DNA of 57,765 bases from Clostridiaceae bacterium (lineage in GTDB: Bacteria > Bacillota > Clostridia > DSM-8532): positions 1 to 57,765 of the forward strand of contig DUNT01000072.1 in NCBI GenBank assembly GCA_012839205.1, read 5' to 3'. Under the pieces are notes generated by a model. It saw only the letters and a list, made by a program, of their open reading frames with translations. It was not told where the DNA came from and did no database searches. The translations under genes and the position numbers were made by a program. Shown piece by piece: positions 8,708 to 18,908 of the stretch; within the stretch, counting starts at the first letter, position 1; the number at the start of each line of letters is the position of its first letter.

Positions 8708-9727
8708 CTAAACCTCCAGTTGTTTCTCCTCAATCTTTGCCAGCATCTTTATTTTGGGAATAATAGATGAATATTCAGAAGGTGTTATGGATTGCTCACC
8801 GTCACTTAAGGCACATCTAGGATTGTTATGCACCTCAATAATAACACCATCTGCTCCGGAAACTAAAGCTGCTTTAGACATAGTTCCCACCATCCATGCT
8901 TTTCCGGTGGCATGGCTGGGATCAACTATAACAGGCAGATGACTCAGTTTTTTAATTGCGGGTATTGCGCTTAAATCCAGTGTATTTCGTGTGTATGTTT
9001 CAAAAGTTCTTATACCCCGCTCACAGAGTATAACTTTCTCATTGCCTTCATTTAAAATATATTCAGCTGACATCAACCATTCTTCCAGGGTAGCTGATAA
9101 TCCGCGTTTTAATAAAACAGGCTTATTTATTCTTCCCAATTCTCTCAGCATAACAAAATTTTGCATGTTTCGGGCACCTACCTGTATAATATCTACATCC
9201 TCAACGAACCTGTCCAAAACATCGGTAGACATTATCTCAGACACAATGGGTAAGCCTGTCTCATCTCTGGCTATCTTCAGGAACTCCAGCCCCTCAAGCC
9301 CCAGGCCCTGAAAGCTGTAGGGTGAAGTTCTGGGTTTATATGCACCGCCTCTTAAAAATGATGCACCAGCCTTTTTCAATTCTTTTGCAATGGTAACTAT
9401 TTGTTCTTCACTTTCCACAGAACATGGGCCAGAAATAATAACAAAATGGCCTTCACCGATTTTTCTGCCATTAACATCGATTACCGTGTCATTGGGATGA
9501 AACATCCTGTTGGCTTGTTTAAACGGTTCTGTAACTTTTAATACATTTTCTACAATGTCATAGGAAGAAAAATATAACCTGTCCAGCTTGGTGGTATCAC
9601 CCACAAGGCCTACAATGGTTGTATCAACACCAACCGAAATATGGACATCCAGCCCCATTGATTTTATACGACTTAACAGCTCATCGGTCTGTTCCCGGGA
9701 AGCGTTGGGTTTTAAAACCAGAATCAT
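8708..9727 (-). CDS. aroF: 3-deoxy-7-phosphoheptulonate (DAHP) synthase, type I-beta with N-terminal regulatory domain
   Basis: A 339-residue enzyme condensing PEP with erythrose 4-phosphate, the entry to the shikimate pathway. Residues 1-70 form a ferredoxin-like domain, which in the Thermotoga enzyme mediates feedback inhibition by aromatic amino acids. The catalytic barrel follows with GPCSVES, GGAYKPRTSPYSFQG, LLKRG, LCERGIRTFE and PVIVDPSHATG. The ATG was chosen over an upstream TTG because the GGAG box abuts that TTG, while it lies nine bases before the ATG. It follows aspartokinase by 45 bases. Confidence 0.95.
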   Translation of the reverse strand: MILVLKPNASREQTDELLSRIKSMGLDVHISVGVDTTIVGLVGDTTKLDRLYFSSYDIVENVLKVTEPFKQANRMFHPNDTVIDVNGRKIGEGHFVIISGPCSVESEEQIVTIAKELKKAGASFLRGGAYKPRTSPYSFQGLGLEGLEFLKIARDETGLPIVSEIMSTDVLDRFVEDVDIIQVGARNMQNFVMLRELGRINKPVLLKRGLSATLEEWLMSAEYILNEGNEKVILCERGIRTFETYTRNTLDLSAIPAIKKLSHLPVIVDPSHATGKAWMVGTMSKAALVSGADGVIIEVHNNPRCALSDGEQSITPSEYSSIIPKIKMLAKIEEKQLEV

Positions 9728-9772
9728 AATAAACAACTCCTACCATACTACAATTTAAAACATTTAAATACA

Positions 9773-11122
9773 TTATTTGAAGAACTCATTATATATACTT
9801 ATTATAGCCTTATCTGCATCTTCTTCGCTGACACCTAACATAATGCTTACCTCAGACGAACCCTGATTAATCATCCTGATATTAATATTATTGTTTGCCA
9901 GTGCTTTAGTAATACGGCTCATTATACCTACCGTACTTGTCATTCCCTCACCAACCACCATGACCAGTGCTAAGTCATATTCCAGAACTACACTGTCAAC
10001 ACGCAATTCTTTAGCGATTCTTTCCATAATACGGCTTTTTTTCTCGTCATTCAAATACTTCTGCCGCACGATAATTGAGATATCATCTATACCTGAAGGC
10101 ATATGCTCAAAGGGAATGCAATCCTCTTCAAGAATTTGCAGAACCTTTCGTCCAAATCCGATTTCTCTGTTCATCATATATTTATTAATATTTATTGAAC
10201 AAAAGCCCTTATCTCCTGCAATTCCTGCAACAGGACATTCATTGATTTTTCGTGTTGGGGTTATCATAGTACCGGGAGAAGCCGGATTATTGGTATTTCT
10301 TATATTAACAGGAATACCTCTTTGAAATACAGGTTCAAGGGTTTCTTCGTGGAGAACAGAGAACCCTGCATATGATAACTCACGCATTTCCCGATATGTA
10401 AGCGCTGAAATAGCTTTTGGCTTGTCAATAAGTTTTGGGCTTGCTACAAATACAGAATCTACATCGGTAAAGTTCTCATATACATCAACCTCTAATGCTG
10501 CTGCTAAAATTGACCCGGTAATATCTGAGCCTCCTCTGGGAAAAGTTACTACTTCGCCCGACAGGGAGTAACCAAAGAATCCGGGAAAAATTATAATACC
10601 CTCTATATCCTTCAGCTTCGAAAGATTTTTAAAGGATTGAGGCAAAACTCTTGCATTTCCATATTCGTCATTCAAGAATAAGCCAGCTTCCTTCGGGTTC
10701 ATATATTTTGCAGGTATCCCCTGACTATTCATGTAATATGCAATAAGACGGGCGGCATTATCCTCCCCGGCCGCCTTCATACAATCCATAAATTTCTCGG
10801 TTGAAGTATAACTCATGGATAATCTCGTTTTTAGATTGTTCTCTATATCTGTAACAATTTGTTTGTTAAGGCCTAAATCTTCGGCTATCTCAGCATATCG
10901 TGCGATAATACCATATAGAACCGATTCGTAATCATCGTTTGCAAGATATTTGTTTGCACAGTCTATAAGCATATCGGTAACCTTGATATCAGCATCAAAG
11001 CGTTTTCCCGGTGCAGATACAACAACAATGCGCCTGTCCTTGTCACTTGTAACAATAGAACAGACTTTTTTTATTTGTTGGCTGTTTGCCATAGATGTTC
11101 CGCCAAATTTACATACCTTCAT
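9773..11122 (-). CDS. lysC: Aspartate kinase (monofunctional, ACT-regulated)
   Basis: A 449-residue kinase phosphorylating aspartate, the entry to lysine, threonine and methionine synthesis. The N-terminal KFGGTSM motif, the FPRGGSDITG segment and the FTDVDSV block mark the amino-acid kinase fold. The last ~130 residues hold two ACT-like repeats (GIAGDKGFCSIN.. and VMVVGEGMTSTVGI..), the usual site of end-product feedback. The start was set at the ATG with GGAGG five bases upstream; the longer frame would begin inside that box. It is the first gene of the aromatic operon, so aspartate-family and aromatic entry enzymes share a transcript. The symbol is by function; no isozyme assignment is possible. 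Confidence 0.93.
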   Translation of the reverse strand: MKVCKFGGTSMANSQQIKKVCSIVTSDKDRRIVVVSAPGKRFDADIKVTDMLIDCANKYLANDDYESVLYGIIARYAEIAEDLGLNKQIVTDIENNLKTRLSMSYTSTEKFMDCMKAAGEDNAARLIAYYMNSQGIPAKYMNPKEAGLFLNDEYGNARVLPQSFKNLSKLKDIEGIIIFPGFFGYSLSGEVVTFPRGGSDITGSILAAALEVDVYENFTDVDSVFVASPKLIDKPKAISALTYREMRELSYAGFSVLHEETLEPVFQRGIPVNIRNTNNPASPGTMITPTRKINECPVAGIAGDKGFCSININKYMMNREIGFGRKVLQILEEDCIPFEHMPSGIDDISIIVRQKYLNDEKKSRIMERIAKELRVDSVVLEYDLALVMVVGEGMTSTVGIMSRITKALANNNINIRMINQGSSEVSIMLGVSEEDADKAIISIYNEFFK

Positions 11123-11162
11123 ATTATCCTCCAAAAGGGCATAACCCTGTCGATTATATAAA

Positions 11163-11190
11163 AAAGGTAAAGGGCAAACCCTTTACCTTT
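11163..11190 (-). terminator. Intrinsic terminator downstream of ackA
   Basis: A perfect 12-bp inverted repeat (AAAGGTAAAGGG / CCCTTTACCTTT) with a four-base loop, followed on the minus strand by a run of six T. It ends the pta-ackA transcript. It also lies only about 40 bases before the aspartokinase start codon, so it falls inside or at the 5' tip of the next operon's leader. Confidence 0.9.
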
Positions 11191-11192
11191 AA

Positions 11193-11221
11193 ATTTTATA
11201 TTGTACTGTAGACCTTGTCAA
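11193..11221 (-). promoter_or_regulatory. Sigma-A-type promoter of the lysC-aro operon
   Basis: On the minus strand, a perfect -35 TTGACA (11216-11221), a 17-base spacer and -10 TAAAAT (11193-11198) lie just after the ackA stop codon. Transcription would start near 11186, within the 5' arm of the ackA terminator hairpin. No other promoter fits in the short gap before aspartokinase. Confidence 0.7.
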
Positions 11222-11223
11222 CA

Positions 11224-12417
11224 TCAGCTGATTAATTTCATTGTTTCTTTAGCAATTGCCAGCTCCTCATTGGTAGGTATTACAAGAGTTCTTACTTTAG
11301 CATTTTCTTTACTTACATCAGCTTCAATTCCTCTGGTCTTATTCTTATCCTCATCGATTGCAACCCCTAAGAATTCAAGTCCTTTGCAAATGTCTAGACG
11401 CATTACATCATTATTCTCACCAATTCCTGCAGTAAATACTATAGCGTCCAGACCACCCATAGCACATGCATATGAACCTATAAACTTCTTAACCTGATAT
11501 GCAAAAACTTCAAGAGCAAGAGCTGCCTTGTCGTTACCTTGCTTTACAGCTTCATCTAAATCTCTGAAGTCACTGCTTACTCCAGAAATACCCATAACTC
11601 CTGATTTTTTATTCATAATCGTATCCATCTGTTCAGCAGTAAGGTCTTCCTTTTGCATAATGAATGTAACAACCGCAGGATCAATAGCACCGCATCGTGT
11701 ACCCATGGCTAAGCCATCAAGGGGAGTAAAGCCCATTGATGTATCCACAGTTTTACCGCCATCAACTGCTGCAATACTGGAGCCATTTCCCAAATGGCAT
11801 GTTACTATTTTTAACTGTTCAATTGGCTTTCCAAGCATGTGTGCAGCACGCTCTGCAACATATTTATGACTGGTTCCGTGGAAACCAAACTTACGAACTC
11901 TGTATTTCTCGTAATACTCATATGGTAGTGCGTAAATATAAGCTTTTTTAGGCATAGTCTGATGAAAAGCTGTATCAAATACGGCTATTTGAGGAACACC
12001 GGGCATAGTATGCTGGCATGCCTTAATCCCTGTAATATTGGGTGGATTATGTAGCGGAGCCAGCTCAATACATTCTTCCAGTGTTTTCATAACATTCTCG
12101 TCAATAATTACAGATTTAACGAACTTTTCCCCGCCGTGAACAACTCTGTGACCAACAGCCTTTATCTCTTCAAGAGAATCTATAACTCCCCATTGTTCAT
12201 GGGTAAGAACCTTAATAAGAGAAGCGATGGCATCCTTATGATCTTTCATTTCTATTTCTTTTGTTACTGATCTGTCGTCATAAGTTTTATGTTTTATAAG
12301 CGAACAGGGCAGCCCAATACGTTCGCATAGCCCCTTTGCCAAAACTTTCTCTTCTGTCATATTGATTAATTGGTACTTTAATGACGAACTGCCTGCATTG
12401 ACAACCAAAATTTTCAT
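11224..12417 (-). CDS. ackA: Acetate kinase
   Basis: A 397-residue enzyme that converts acetyl phosphate and ADP to acetate and ATP, the main energy-yielding step of anaerobic acetogenic fermentation. The N-terminal [13 protein letters not shown] signature, [28 protein letters not shown] and CHLGNGSSI motifs are all present, and length is typical. It follows pta by 28 bases on the same strand, so the two probably form one operon, closed by the hairpin at 11163-11190. Confidence 0.97.
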   Translation of the reverse strand: MKILVVNAGSSSLKYQLINMTEEKVLAKGLCERIGLPCSLIKHKTYDDRSVTKEIEMKDHKDAIASLIKVLTHEQWGVIDSLEEIKAVGHRVVHGGEKFVKSVIIDENVMKTLEECIELAPLHNPPNITGIKACQHTMPGVPQIAVFDTAFHQTMPKKAYIYALPYEYYEKYRVRKFGFHGTSHKYVAERAAHMLGKPIEQLKIVTCHLGNGSSIAAVDGGKTVDTSMGFTPLDGLAMGTRCGAIDPAVVTFIMQKEDLTAEQMDTIMNKKSGVMGISGVSSDFRDLDEAVKQGNDKAALALEVFAYQVKKFIGSYACAMGGLDAIVFTAGIGENNDVMRLDICKGLEFLGVAIDEDKNKTRGIEADVSKENAKVRTLVIPTNEELAIAKETMKLIS

Positions 12418-12445
12418 ATAATGTTTCCCCCTATAATGCTAATCT

Positions 12446-13438
<993 letters not shown>

Positions 13439-13548
13439 TTAGAATGCTCCTTTCAATTATGTTAATATCATTAGTGTCTCAAGATACATAAATATAATTA
13501 CAAAATAATGATTGCTTTATATACATATAGATTTATGATGCCTATAAA

Positions 13549-13577
13549 ATTATAATACAAATGTTTTTTGTATACAA
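13549..13577 (-). promoter_or_regulatory. Promoter of pta-ackA
   Basis: On the minus strand, TTGTAT (13572-13577), a 17-base spacer and a perfect TATAAT (13549-13554), about 110 bases before the pta start codon. Confidence 0.6.
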
Positions 13578-13610
13578 GTTGTAAGGCAAAAATTACGTAA
13601 ATAAAGTAGA

Positions 13611-13638
13611 AAAAAGGGTAGATTTCTCTACCCTTTTT
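13611..13638 (-). terminator. Terminator downstream of the acyl-CoA synthetase gene
   Basis: A perfect 12-bp inverted repeat (AAAAAGGGTAGA / TCTACCCTTTTT) with a TTTC loop begins nine bases after the stop codon. The minus-strand 3' arm ends in a T run, the standard intrinsic terminator form. It separates this gene from pta-ackA. Confidence 0.88.
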
Positions 13639-13646
13639 CATATAAT

Positions 13647-15500
13647 TTAGTAATTTTCTACGCTTTTTGCAAACATTTCTTGTAATTTGTCTATGTTCTT
13701 ACCTGCCGCATTCTTAATTGAAGTAGCCATATTCATAAATAATACTCTTATCTGATCAGTCTCAACATATCGCTTAATCTTCATGGTGGTTGTTTTAATC
13801 AGGTCCTCATAGCTGAAAACATAATAACGGATTTTTTTATATACAGGCATCAGCTTATTGATTTCCTTTACTGCGCTGTCAAGCAACTTTTTTATGGCGT
13901 TCTCATCGTCTGGGCATTTTACTACCTCTGTTATATTTTCTTTATCCAGAACTATCTTTGCACAAATTTCAACATTTCCTTGTTTTGTGGTTTCACCCCA
14001 TACCAGAGATTCTTTTACATATGGTACTTTGTTAATATAATTCTCCAGCTCTTCAGGAAAGACCTTCTTGCCATTATTCAGTACAATCATTGACTTTACT
14101 CTGCCGGTTACTGTTATTAAGCCTTTTCTGTCAATACGTCCCAGATCCCCTGTATGGAACCATCCGTCCACAGTCGCTTCTCTGGTAGCTTTTTCATTTT
14201 TCCAATATCCAAGCATAACATTATTTCCTTTTATCACCAGCTCACCAGAACCGTTGCTGTCAGGGTTTGCAATAGCTATCTTAACACCGGGTAAAGGATT
14301 TCCGCAGGTACCTGTTTTGCGTACATAATCATTTCCTCCTGCCACAACCGGTGATGTTTCTGTAAGGCCATAACCCTGATAAACCTTAACACCAATATTC
14401 TCATAGAATTTTGTGGTGCTGTTTTCAATTGCTGCACCACCGGTTACTATAACTTTAAGTTTTCCTCCAAACGGTTCCAGGAGCTTCTTAAATACCTTTC
14501 TGCGCAAATCAATCCCCAAATACGAAAGGAAATTTAAAACCCCCATTAAAGTGTTGATCTTTTTTTCCATACCTTTTTTCTTTATTTCGTCCAGGATCTT
14601 TCCCTTAAACTTGTCAAAAATCAATGGAACACCAATAAGACAATCAGGCTGATATTCGGTAAGGTTTTTCGACAGATATTTAAGTCCGTCACTGATAGAT
14701 ACTGTCATCCCCAGAAACAGCGGAAATAATAATCCTGTGGTATTCTCAAACGTATGATGCAAAGGAAGTATGGAAAGAACAGAGTCTCCGGGTTTAAAAT
14801 GAACAACTCCGCCTAATGACATAATGTCGGAGCATATATTTTTGTGGCTTAACATAACAGCTTTTGAATTGGCCGACGTTCCGGAGGTAAACAGTAATAC
14901 GCTTAGCACATCCGGATCCGGGTCAATATTTGTATACTCATTATAATCGTTCTTTAAAAGCTCTTTGCCTTTATTTAGCAAATATTCAAAGGAAAAGAAT
15001 CTGGAATTATCAATAAAATCTGTCTTTTCCGGATTCATACAGATTAAAGCTTTGAGATTTTTATTATTGTTCGAAATACTCTCGGCTATTTGCTGGAATG
15101 ACTGAGAATATACTAAAACGTCTGCCTCTCCCCTCTCAAGCATCAACTCAATCTCATTGGGAGGAAGCATTCTGTCAAGAGGTACAGCCACACCTACCCC
15201 ATTTGTTGTAGCCAGGTAAGAAACAATCCACTCGTAACGGTTTTCGCCAATTATTGCAATTTTTGAATTTTTAAGACCTAATTTTATGAGAGAGCTGCCG
15301 AAAGCATTAATATCTTCACTAAACTCAGAATAAGTTTTCGTTATAGTATCCAATCGCGGTTTGTGGCGAAATTTAAAAGCAATATTTTTAGAGTAGTTAT
15401 CCGCACACATTTTAAGCATCTCTTTAAGAGTATTTATTTTTGGAACATTATAATAGGATTTTCCTTCGGTAATATTTATTAAATCCAGAGTATTTCTCAT
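13647..15500 (-). CDS. AMP-dependent synthetase / long-chain fatty acid-CoA ligase family
   Basis: A 617-residue adenylate-forming enzyme that probably activates a fatty or other carboxylic acid with ATP and CoA. The P-loop LLFTSGTSANSKAVMLSHKN is a clostridial variant of the usual TSGTTGxPK. YQGYGLTETSP, GWFHTGDLGRID and GRVKSMIV follow, and a C-terminal lysine in TTTMKIKRY fits the catalytic position. The start was moved 17 codons inward, to the ATG preceded by AGGAGG. Substrate is not readable from sequence; long-chain ligase is the family's usual annotation. It is monocistronic, with its own promoter and terminator. Confidence 0.88.
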   Translation of the reverse strand: MRNTLDLINITEGKSYYNVPKINTLKEMLKMCADNYSKNIAFKFRHKPRLDTITKTYSEFSEDINAFGSSLIKLGLKNSKIAIIGENRYEWIVSYLATTNGVGVAVPLDRMLPPNEIELMLERGEADVLVYSQSFQQIAESISNNNKNLKALICMNPEKTDFIDNSRFFSFEYLLNKGKELLKNDYNEYTNIDPDPDVLSVLLFTSGTSANSKAVMLSHKNICSDIMSLGGVVHFKPGDSVLSILPLHHTFENTTGLLFPLFLGMTVSISDGLKYLSKNLTEYQPDCLIGVPLIFDKFKGKILDEIKKKGMEKKINTLMGVLNFLSYLGIDLRRKVFKKLLEPFGGKLKVIVTGGAAIENSTTKFYENIGVKVYQGYGLTETSPVVAGGNDYVRKTGTCGNPLPGVKIAIANPDSNGSGELVIKGNNVMLGYWKNEKATREATVDGWFHTGDLGRIDRKGLITVTGRVKSMIVLNNGKKVFPEELENYINKVPYVKESLVWGETTKQGNVEICAKIVLDKENITEVVKCPDDENAIKKLLDSAVKEINKLMPVYKKIRYYVFSYEDLIKTTTMKIKRYVETDQIRVLFMNMATSIKNAAGKNIDKLQEMFAKSVENY

Positions 15501-15601
15501 AAATCCAACCTCCTTTGTGTTGATATTTTTTATATACAAAATACAATGCAATAAATAGTATTATACTAAAAATCTGACATAAAAATTACATATACTTGTA
15601 C

Positions 15602-15630
15602 AGTATATTATAAAATATAAGATATATCAA
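15602..15630 (-). promoter_or_regulatory. Promoter of the acyl-CoA synthetase gene
   Basis: On the minus strand, TTGATA (15625-15630), a 17-base spacer and TATACT (15602-15607). The implied leader of about 95 bases ends at the AGGAGG box. Confidence 0.55.
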
Positions 15631-15736
15631 ACTAAAAAATATCGTATTATTCTTTATTAAATGGGTTTGCCAGGCTGCACTTATTATCTTATAGCTATAT
15701 TTCTTAAAGTTACCGGGTTTTATATTCTTCTATAAT

Positions 15737-15765
15737 TTGATAGTATTATTATAAATCACTATAAT
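15737..15765 (+). promoter_or_regulatory. Promoter of the mscS gene
   Basis: TTGATA (15737-15742), a 17-base spacer and a perfect TATAAT (15760-15765), 25 bases before the start codon. It is divergent from the acyl-CoA synthetase promoter; the rest of this 290-base intergenic stretch shows no gene. Confidence 0.65.
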
Positions 15766-15790
15766 TCTTTTTAATCAGGAGGATGTCAAA

Positions 15791-16885
15791 ATGATTCTAA
15801 ATGATTTGATCAGTACGATTGGTTTTTATGTGCATTTAGAACCAATTATTCTGCGCATAATAGTGGCTCTGCTTATAATCGTTTTAGGATTTATTCTTAG
15901 CCAGGTATTTGCAAAATATATTATTAAACTACTTATAAAAATTACCAGCAGAACAAAAAGCAATATAGACGATGTTCTGATAAATGCTTTGGGAAAGCCT
16001 GCAAAAGTTTTAATTATTGGACTTAGTTTTTGGGCTGCAATAAGAATATTCATCATTCCGGTTATGTTACAAGGCTTTCTATCACGTGTTTTACGGACAT
16101 TTATAATAGCTGTTGTCTTCTGGTTCATATATCGCGCTGCCGATGGTATAGTTGACATGCTGTCAAACTATATAAATAAGAAAGATCAAAAAATTACTCC
16201 TGTCCTCAATGGAGTATTTAGAAAGAGCCTTAAATTTATCATAATTGTACTTGAAGTATTTATGATTATCAAAGAATGGGGATATGATATCAGCGGTTTA
16301 ATTGCCGGCCTTGGTATAGGCGGCCTTGCATTTTCCCTGGCAGCGAAAGATGCAGCATCCAATCTTTTAGGCAGTATTACCATTATGACAGACAAAACTT
16401 ATAGTATCGGAGATTATATTCAAACCGGCTCTGTCGAGGGTATTGTGGAAGAAATAGGCTTCAGAAGTACTAAAGTCAGAACTTTCGAGAATTCACTGAT
16501 TAGTGTGCCAAATTCTATTATGAGCAATGAACCCGTAACAAACTGGTCAAAGAGAGGCAAAAGACGGGTAATTTTTAATCTTGATATCCCGCTGGACATC
16601 CCTGCTGATAAAATTAATTCTGTGATAGCAAGAATAAAGGATATGCTAATTAATCGTGATGATGTCAATCAAGACTTTTTTGTAGTCAGCTTGAATGGTT
16701 TTGGTGAAGCTACACTTCAAATATTGATTTACTATTTTACAAAAACCACAGATTATGTTGACTATCTTAATGTAACTTCGGAAGTGAACCTTAAAATATT
16801 AGAGTTCTTTGAGGAAGCCGGTATACCCATAATTCCTCCTCGCAGTATGGTGATACAGAATGCTCAGTTACCGGGTGTAGAATAA
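15791..16885 (+). CDS. mscS: Small-conductance mechanosensitive channel (MscS family)
   Basis: A 364-residue membrane channel that opens under membrane tension and releases solutes during osmotic downshock. Four or five hydrophobic helices occupy the first ~185 residues. The pore-lining helix GLGIGGLAFSLAAKDAASNLLGS and the following MscS beta domain (GDYIQTGSVEGIVEEIGFRSTKVRT..NS.ISVPNS) are classic. AGGAGG lies before the ATG. It stands alone between a promoter and a GC-rich terminator. The symbol is by family; YnaI/YbdG-like paralogues have the same core. Confidence 0.92.
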   Translation: MILNDLISTIGFYVHLEPIILRIIVALLIIVLGFILSQVFAKYIIKLLIKITSRTKSNIDDVLINALGKPAKVLIIGLSFWAAIRIFIIPVMLQGFLSRVLRTFIIAVVFWFIYRAADGIVDMLSNYINKKDQKITPVLNGVFRKSLKFIIIVLEVFMIIKEWGYDISGLIAGLGIGGLAFSLAAKDAASNLLGSITIMTDKTYSIGDYIQTGSVEGIVEEIGFRSTKVRTFENSLISVPNSIMSNEPVTNWSKRGKRRVIFNLDIPLDIPADKINSVIARIKDMLINRDDVNQDFFVVSLNGFGEATLQILIYYFTKTTDYVDYLNVTSEVNLKILEFFEEAGIPIIPPRSMVIQNAQLPGVE

Positions 16886-16931
16886 AGTAAAGATTAATCT
16901 GGCCTCTTGTGGGCAGACAGTATTAATCAAA

Positions 16932-16955
16932 CAGGCGGGGTGTGTACCCCGCCTG
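16932..16955 (+). terminator. Terminator after mscS
   Basis: A perfect 9-bp GC-rich stem (CAGGCGGGG / CCCCGCCTG) with a six-base loop, followed by TTCTT. It lies between the convergent mscS and ABC permease genes. The following T run is modest. Confidence 0.7.
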
Positions 16956-16990
16956 CTTCTTAAACATACCAGCGTCTGGTGAAATTTTTA

Positions 16991-18202
16991 TTATTCGTAT
17001 CTCAAAGCTTCAATGGGGTCAAGTTTTGCAGCTTTTCTTGCAGGGTAGATACCAAAGAAGATACCAACTGCAGAGGAAAATGCTATAGAAACTATAACTA
17101 TCTGGGGTGTAATAGATGGAGTTATACCTGCCAGCTGCCCTAATAAATAAGCTCCGCTTATACCAAAAATTAATCCAATAATGCCGCCTATACAAGAGAT
17201 TATTACAGATTCAGTAAGAAACTGAAACATGATATTGGAAGTTTTAGCTCCAATAGCCTTTCTTATACCGATTTCCCGGGTTCGTTCCGTTACCGATACC
17301 AGCATTATGTTCATAACCCCTACTCCGCCCACTAAAAGGGATATAGCAGCAACAGCAGCAATAAAGGCTGTAAAAATACCAACAACAGTATTTATTTGTT
17401 CTAATTGCTTCATTAAATTTTCAGCTTTATAAACATCTCTTTCACGATTTCCATGCCTGTTCATAAGCATATTTTTAGCCAGTATCCCTGCAGCCTCGGT
17501 ATTATCTTTCGAATCAGCCATTATATATAATTCGCTTATCTTGCTTTCTTTCGAATAGAGTATATCCAGATATGTAGCCGGCACATAAACAATTACCGGC
17601 ATTTCTTCATCCATCATATCCCCAAACATTTCAAACTGGCTCTTTGCAACACCTATTATTGTTGCTTTTTTTGTACCGGTATTAGGCCCAACATTAATAG
17701 TTTTGCCTACAGCATCGCTTGTGCCAAAAAAACTTTTGGCCGCTGTTTCGTCAATTACTGCTACTGCACGCCTTTCTTCAAACTCAATATTATTAAAGAA
17801 ACGTCCGTATAACAATTCTGTATTATCTATATATTGCATGTCTTCATTAGTGCCGTATACCATTGCAGTCCTGGACTTTTTTTCTGAACTGGCTATCCCC
17901 GTTTGATATGTAACAGGGGTAGCATATTTAATGTAGCTGATTTTTTCTTTTAACTGTTGAATATCCTTATATGTTATATAATCACTTGTTTCGGCCTCTG
18001 TTGTTTTGACAGTTATTCTTATAGTGGACACACCGATTTTTTCAAATTCTCCGGTAATTGTATCTTGTCCCCCCACCCCCAGTGAAACAACAGATATTAC
18101 AGAACTTATTCCTATTATAATTCCCAGCATGGTCAGGAATGAACGCATTTTATTGGATAATATGCTGTCTATAGCCATCTTAATATTTTCTAACAGATTC
18201 AT
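16991..18202 (-). CDS. ABC transporter permease, MacB/FtsX type
   Basis: A 403-residue permease of the MacB-like mechanotransmission type. One N-terminal helix (about 20-40, SFLTMLGIIIGISSVISVVSLG) is followed by a large extracytoplasmic MacB_PCD-like domain and then three C-terminal helices with the family block MNIMLVSVTERTREIGIRKAIGA. It is the third gene of an adaptor-ATPase-permease operon (13-base gap after the ATPase). The set probably exports a peptide, lipid or antimicrobial; the substrate is unknown. In Gram-positive cells the adaptor lacks an outer-membrane partner. Confidence 0.9.
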   Translation of the reverse strand: MNLLENIKMAIDSILSNKMRSFLTMLGIIIGISSVISVVSLGVGGQDTITGEFEKIGVSTIRITVKTTEAETSDYITYKDIQQLKEKISYIKYATPVTYQTGIASSEKKSRTAMVYGTNEDMQYIDNTELLYGRFFNNIEFEERRAVAVIDETAAKSFFGTSDAVGKTINVGPNTGTKKATIIGVAKSQFEMFGDMMDEEMPVIVYVPATYLDILYSKESKISELYIMADSKDNTEAAGILAKNMLMNRHGNRERDVYKAENLMKQLEQINTVVGIFTAFIAAVAAISLLVGGVGVMNIMLVSVTERTREIGIRKAIGAKTSNIMFQFLTESVIISCIGGIIGLIFGISGAYLLGQLAGITPSITPQIVIVSIAFSSAVGIFFGIYPARKAAKLDPIEALRYE

Positions 18203-18215
18203 ATACTTTTCCCTT

Positions 18216-18908
18216 TCAGAATACTACACGATCAATAACCTTATTGTCATCAATTATTTCACCATCTAGCATATGTATTATCCGCTTTGAGTATTTAGCA
18301 ACATCAGCTTCATGAGTAACCAAAAGAACGGTGGTACCATCATCGTTGAGCTTTTGAATTATCTTCATAATTTCCTTGGTTACCTTTGTATCAAGATTCC
18401 CTGTGGGTTCATCTGCCAGAATAATGGATGGATTATTCACAATTGCCCTGGCAATAGCCACTCTCTGTTTTTGTCCGCCTGATATTTCATTCGGACGATG
18501 TTTGATACGATTGCTTAAATCAACTCTTTCCAATGCCGCCAAAGCTTTCTCTCTTCTTTCCTTTTTGGGTATTCCTGCATAAATCATCGGTAGCTCGACA
18601 TTTTCAAGAATAGTCATACGTGGAAGAAGATTAAAAGACTGAAAAACAAAACCTATCTCTCTGCACCTGATTTCTGCCAGTTCATTATCAGTAAGGTCTG
18701 ATATATCTTTGCCATTTAGAATATATTTTCCCGACGTCATTTTATCAAGACAGCCCAATACATTCATAAGTGTAGATTTACCGCAGCCGGAGGGACCCAT
18801 TATGGACACAAACTCTCCGGCACCTATATTTAATGATACTCCTTTTAGTGCTGTCAGACTTATTTCTCCGGTTGTATAAACCTTTACAATATTTTCTATC
18901 TTAATCAT
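18216..18908 (-). CDS. ABC transporter ATP-binding protein (MacB/LolD family)
   Basis: A 230-residue ATPase. Walker A is GPSGCGKST (residues 39-47), the Q-loop lies in [10 protein letters not shown], the signature is ISGGQKQR and Walker B is [12 protein letters not shown], with the family's H-loop VTHEAD. It powers the neighbouring permease. The start overlaps the adaptor stop by four bases (ATGA), showing translational coupling. The DEPTGNLD form is typical of LolD/MacB ATPases. Confidence 0.95.
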   Translation of the reverse strand: MIKIENIVKVYTTGEISLTALKGVSLNIGAGEFVSIMGPSGCGKSTLMNVLGCLDKMTSGKYILNGKDISDLTDNELAEIRCREIGFVFQSFNLLPRMTILENVELPMIYAGIPKKERREKALAALERVDLSNRIKHRPNEISGGQKQRVAIARAIVNNPSIILADEPTGNLDTKVTKEIMKIIQKLNDDGTTVLLVTHEADVAKYSKRIIHMLDGEIIDDNKVIDRVVF

